Positions 4,791 through 5,063 of a stretch of 5,063 bases of DNA are shown piece after piece. A model generated the notes under the pieces. It saw nothing but the letters and a program-made list of their open reading frames with translations, had not been told where the DNA came from and ran no database searches. Every line of letters begins with the position of its first letter. The stretch's first letter is position 1. Made by a program: the position numbers and the translations under genes. The stretch is from Candidatus Woesearchaeota archaeon (lineage in GTDB: Archaea > Nanobdellota > Nanobdellia > Woesearchaeales > UBA10216): contig JACPBT010000016.1 of the NCBI GenBank assembly GCA_016180145.1, forward strand, positions 1 to 5,063. The letters are read 5' to 3'.

Positions 4791-4806
4791 ATTTAAATAC
4801 TTTTTC
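4786..4806. promoter_or_regulatory. divergent promoter with one shared TATA box
   Basis: The core ATTTAAAT (4791-4798) is its own reverse complement and reads as a TATA box both ways. Rightward it is preceded by CCGAAAC, leftward by GTGAAAAAG, both A-rich BRE-like elements. Twenty-six bp to the left is ATG 4768 (leaderless regulator). About 26 bp to the right is the expected start near 4820, giving a leader of about 30 nt with a Shine-Dalgarno for the ATG at 4850. Confidence 0.65.
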
Positions 4807-4837
4807 ACAAGCCGATACATCCAAAAGAGACATAAAA

Positions 4838-4842
4838 GGGGG
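4838..4842 (+). promoter_or_regulatory. Shine-Dalgarno-like G run before the rightward gene
   Basis: GGGGG ends 7 nt before ATG 4850. It is the only G-rich stretch in the leader and supports this start. Confidence 0.55.
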
Positions 4843-4849
4843 ATAAAAA

Positions 4850-5063
4850 ATGAAACAATCACTGATAATCACACTCGCAATCGCCCTAATAGCAGCAACC
4901 GCACAAGCGCATGAGGGAATGGACGAGGAAATGGAGATGGCAGAGCTGCTGATAAACAGCAAAGCACCATGCAGCGAGCTTACAGACAAACAACTTGAAA
5001 TGATTGGAGACTACTACATGGAACAAATGCACCCCGGAGAGGAGCATGAGACCGTTGAAGAAA
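4850..5063 (+). CDS. small exported acidic Met/His-containing protein, N-terminal part (cut by window edge)
   Basis: The first 71 codons are visible; the gene runs off the right end. K2, a hydrophobic run (4-17) and ATAQA-HE form a clear signal peptide, with cleavage predicted after A20, which would leave H21 as the first residue of the mature protein. The mature part is very acidic and rich in Met and His: EGMDEEMEMAELL (22-34), then PCSELTDKQLEMIGDYYMEQ (40-59), then MHPGEEH (60-66), with a single C41. The CSEL...IGDYYMEQMHPGEEH stretch looks like a conserved signature that I recall from small secreted archaeal proteins of unknown function. Met/His richness suits copper or another soft metal, but this is inference. 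It shares its promoter with the TRASH-type regulator, which probably controls it. Confidence 0.78.
   Translation, partial: MKQSLIITLAIALIAATAQAHEGMDEEMEMAELLINSKAPCSELTDKQLEMIGDYYMEQMHPGEEHETVEE

Noticed and set aside
4768..4989. Minus-strand open frame of 73 codons
   Set aside because: It is antisense to the signal-peptide gene at 4850 and its leader, and it spans the divergent promoter. Its Ser/Ile-rich product has no features.
1..5063. Toxin-antitoxin, phage or transposon content
   Set aside because: No transposase, integrase, terminal inverted repeats, tRNA or attachment-site duplication is visible. Gene packing and codon style look uniform across the window.

Overview
The window looks like a piece of an archaeal genome, probably from a DPANN-type lineage such as a Woesearchaeota relative. 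The lineage is inferred from gene-family resemblance recalled without a search. The archaeal call rests on visible signals: TATA boxes of the TTTAAATA type with A-rich BRE-like flanks in the three gene-flanking gaps, two starts placed about 26 nt from a TATA box with no Shine-Dalgarno (leaderless), and good GGAGG/AGGTGA Shine-Dalgarno sites before genes inside operons. I saw no RNA genes, CRISPR arrays or insertion sequences. No stretch over about 80 bases lacks a gene.

Layout, following transcription on the minus strand from right to left. A divergent promoter at about 4786-4806 serves two directions. Rightward (plus) runs a small exported acidic Met/His-containing protein, cut off by the window end. 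Leftward runs a two-gene regulator unit: a PadR-type winged-helix protein with a TRASH-like cysteine cluster at its C-terminus (4768-4352), then a two-TM protein with a cytoplasmic winged helix (4350-3853). After a 76-bp gap holding a second TATA box and GTTTC-type repeats, seven tightly packed genes run from 3776 to 141. In order these are a membrane-anchored CxxCC/CGCAH protein, a small single-TM protein with two CC pairs, a lipoprotein joining rhodanese to DUF411, a membrane protein with an HCPLC motif, a soluble helical protein, a four-TM protein with a CCxHH motif, and a small lipoprotein with DTHS and GHH motifs. Six junctions of 8-nt overlap to 8-nt gap argue for one coupled operon. At the left edge a C2H2 zinc-finger gene begins from its own leaderless promoter.

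How it may work together (inference): the operon encodes an envelope-located set of thiol-, His- and Met-rich proteins, and the upstream regulators include a probable metal sensor (TRASH) and a membrane sensor with a two-cysteine outer loop. DUF411 (the CopG family) is linked to copper, and rhodanese handles sulfane sulfur. A soft-metal (copper- or mercury-like) or persulfide/thiol handling system is therefore the best guess. Only rhodanese, DUF411, PadR, the winged helix and the zinc finger are recognisable as named domains; five of the seven operon genes belong to families whose function I cannot name.
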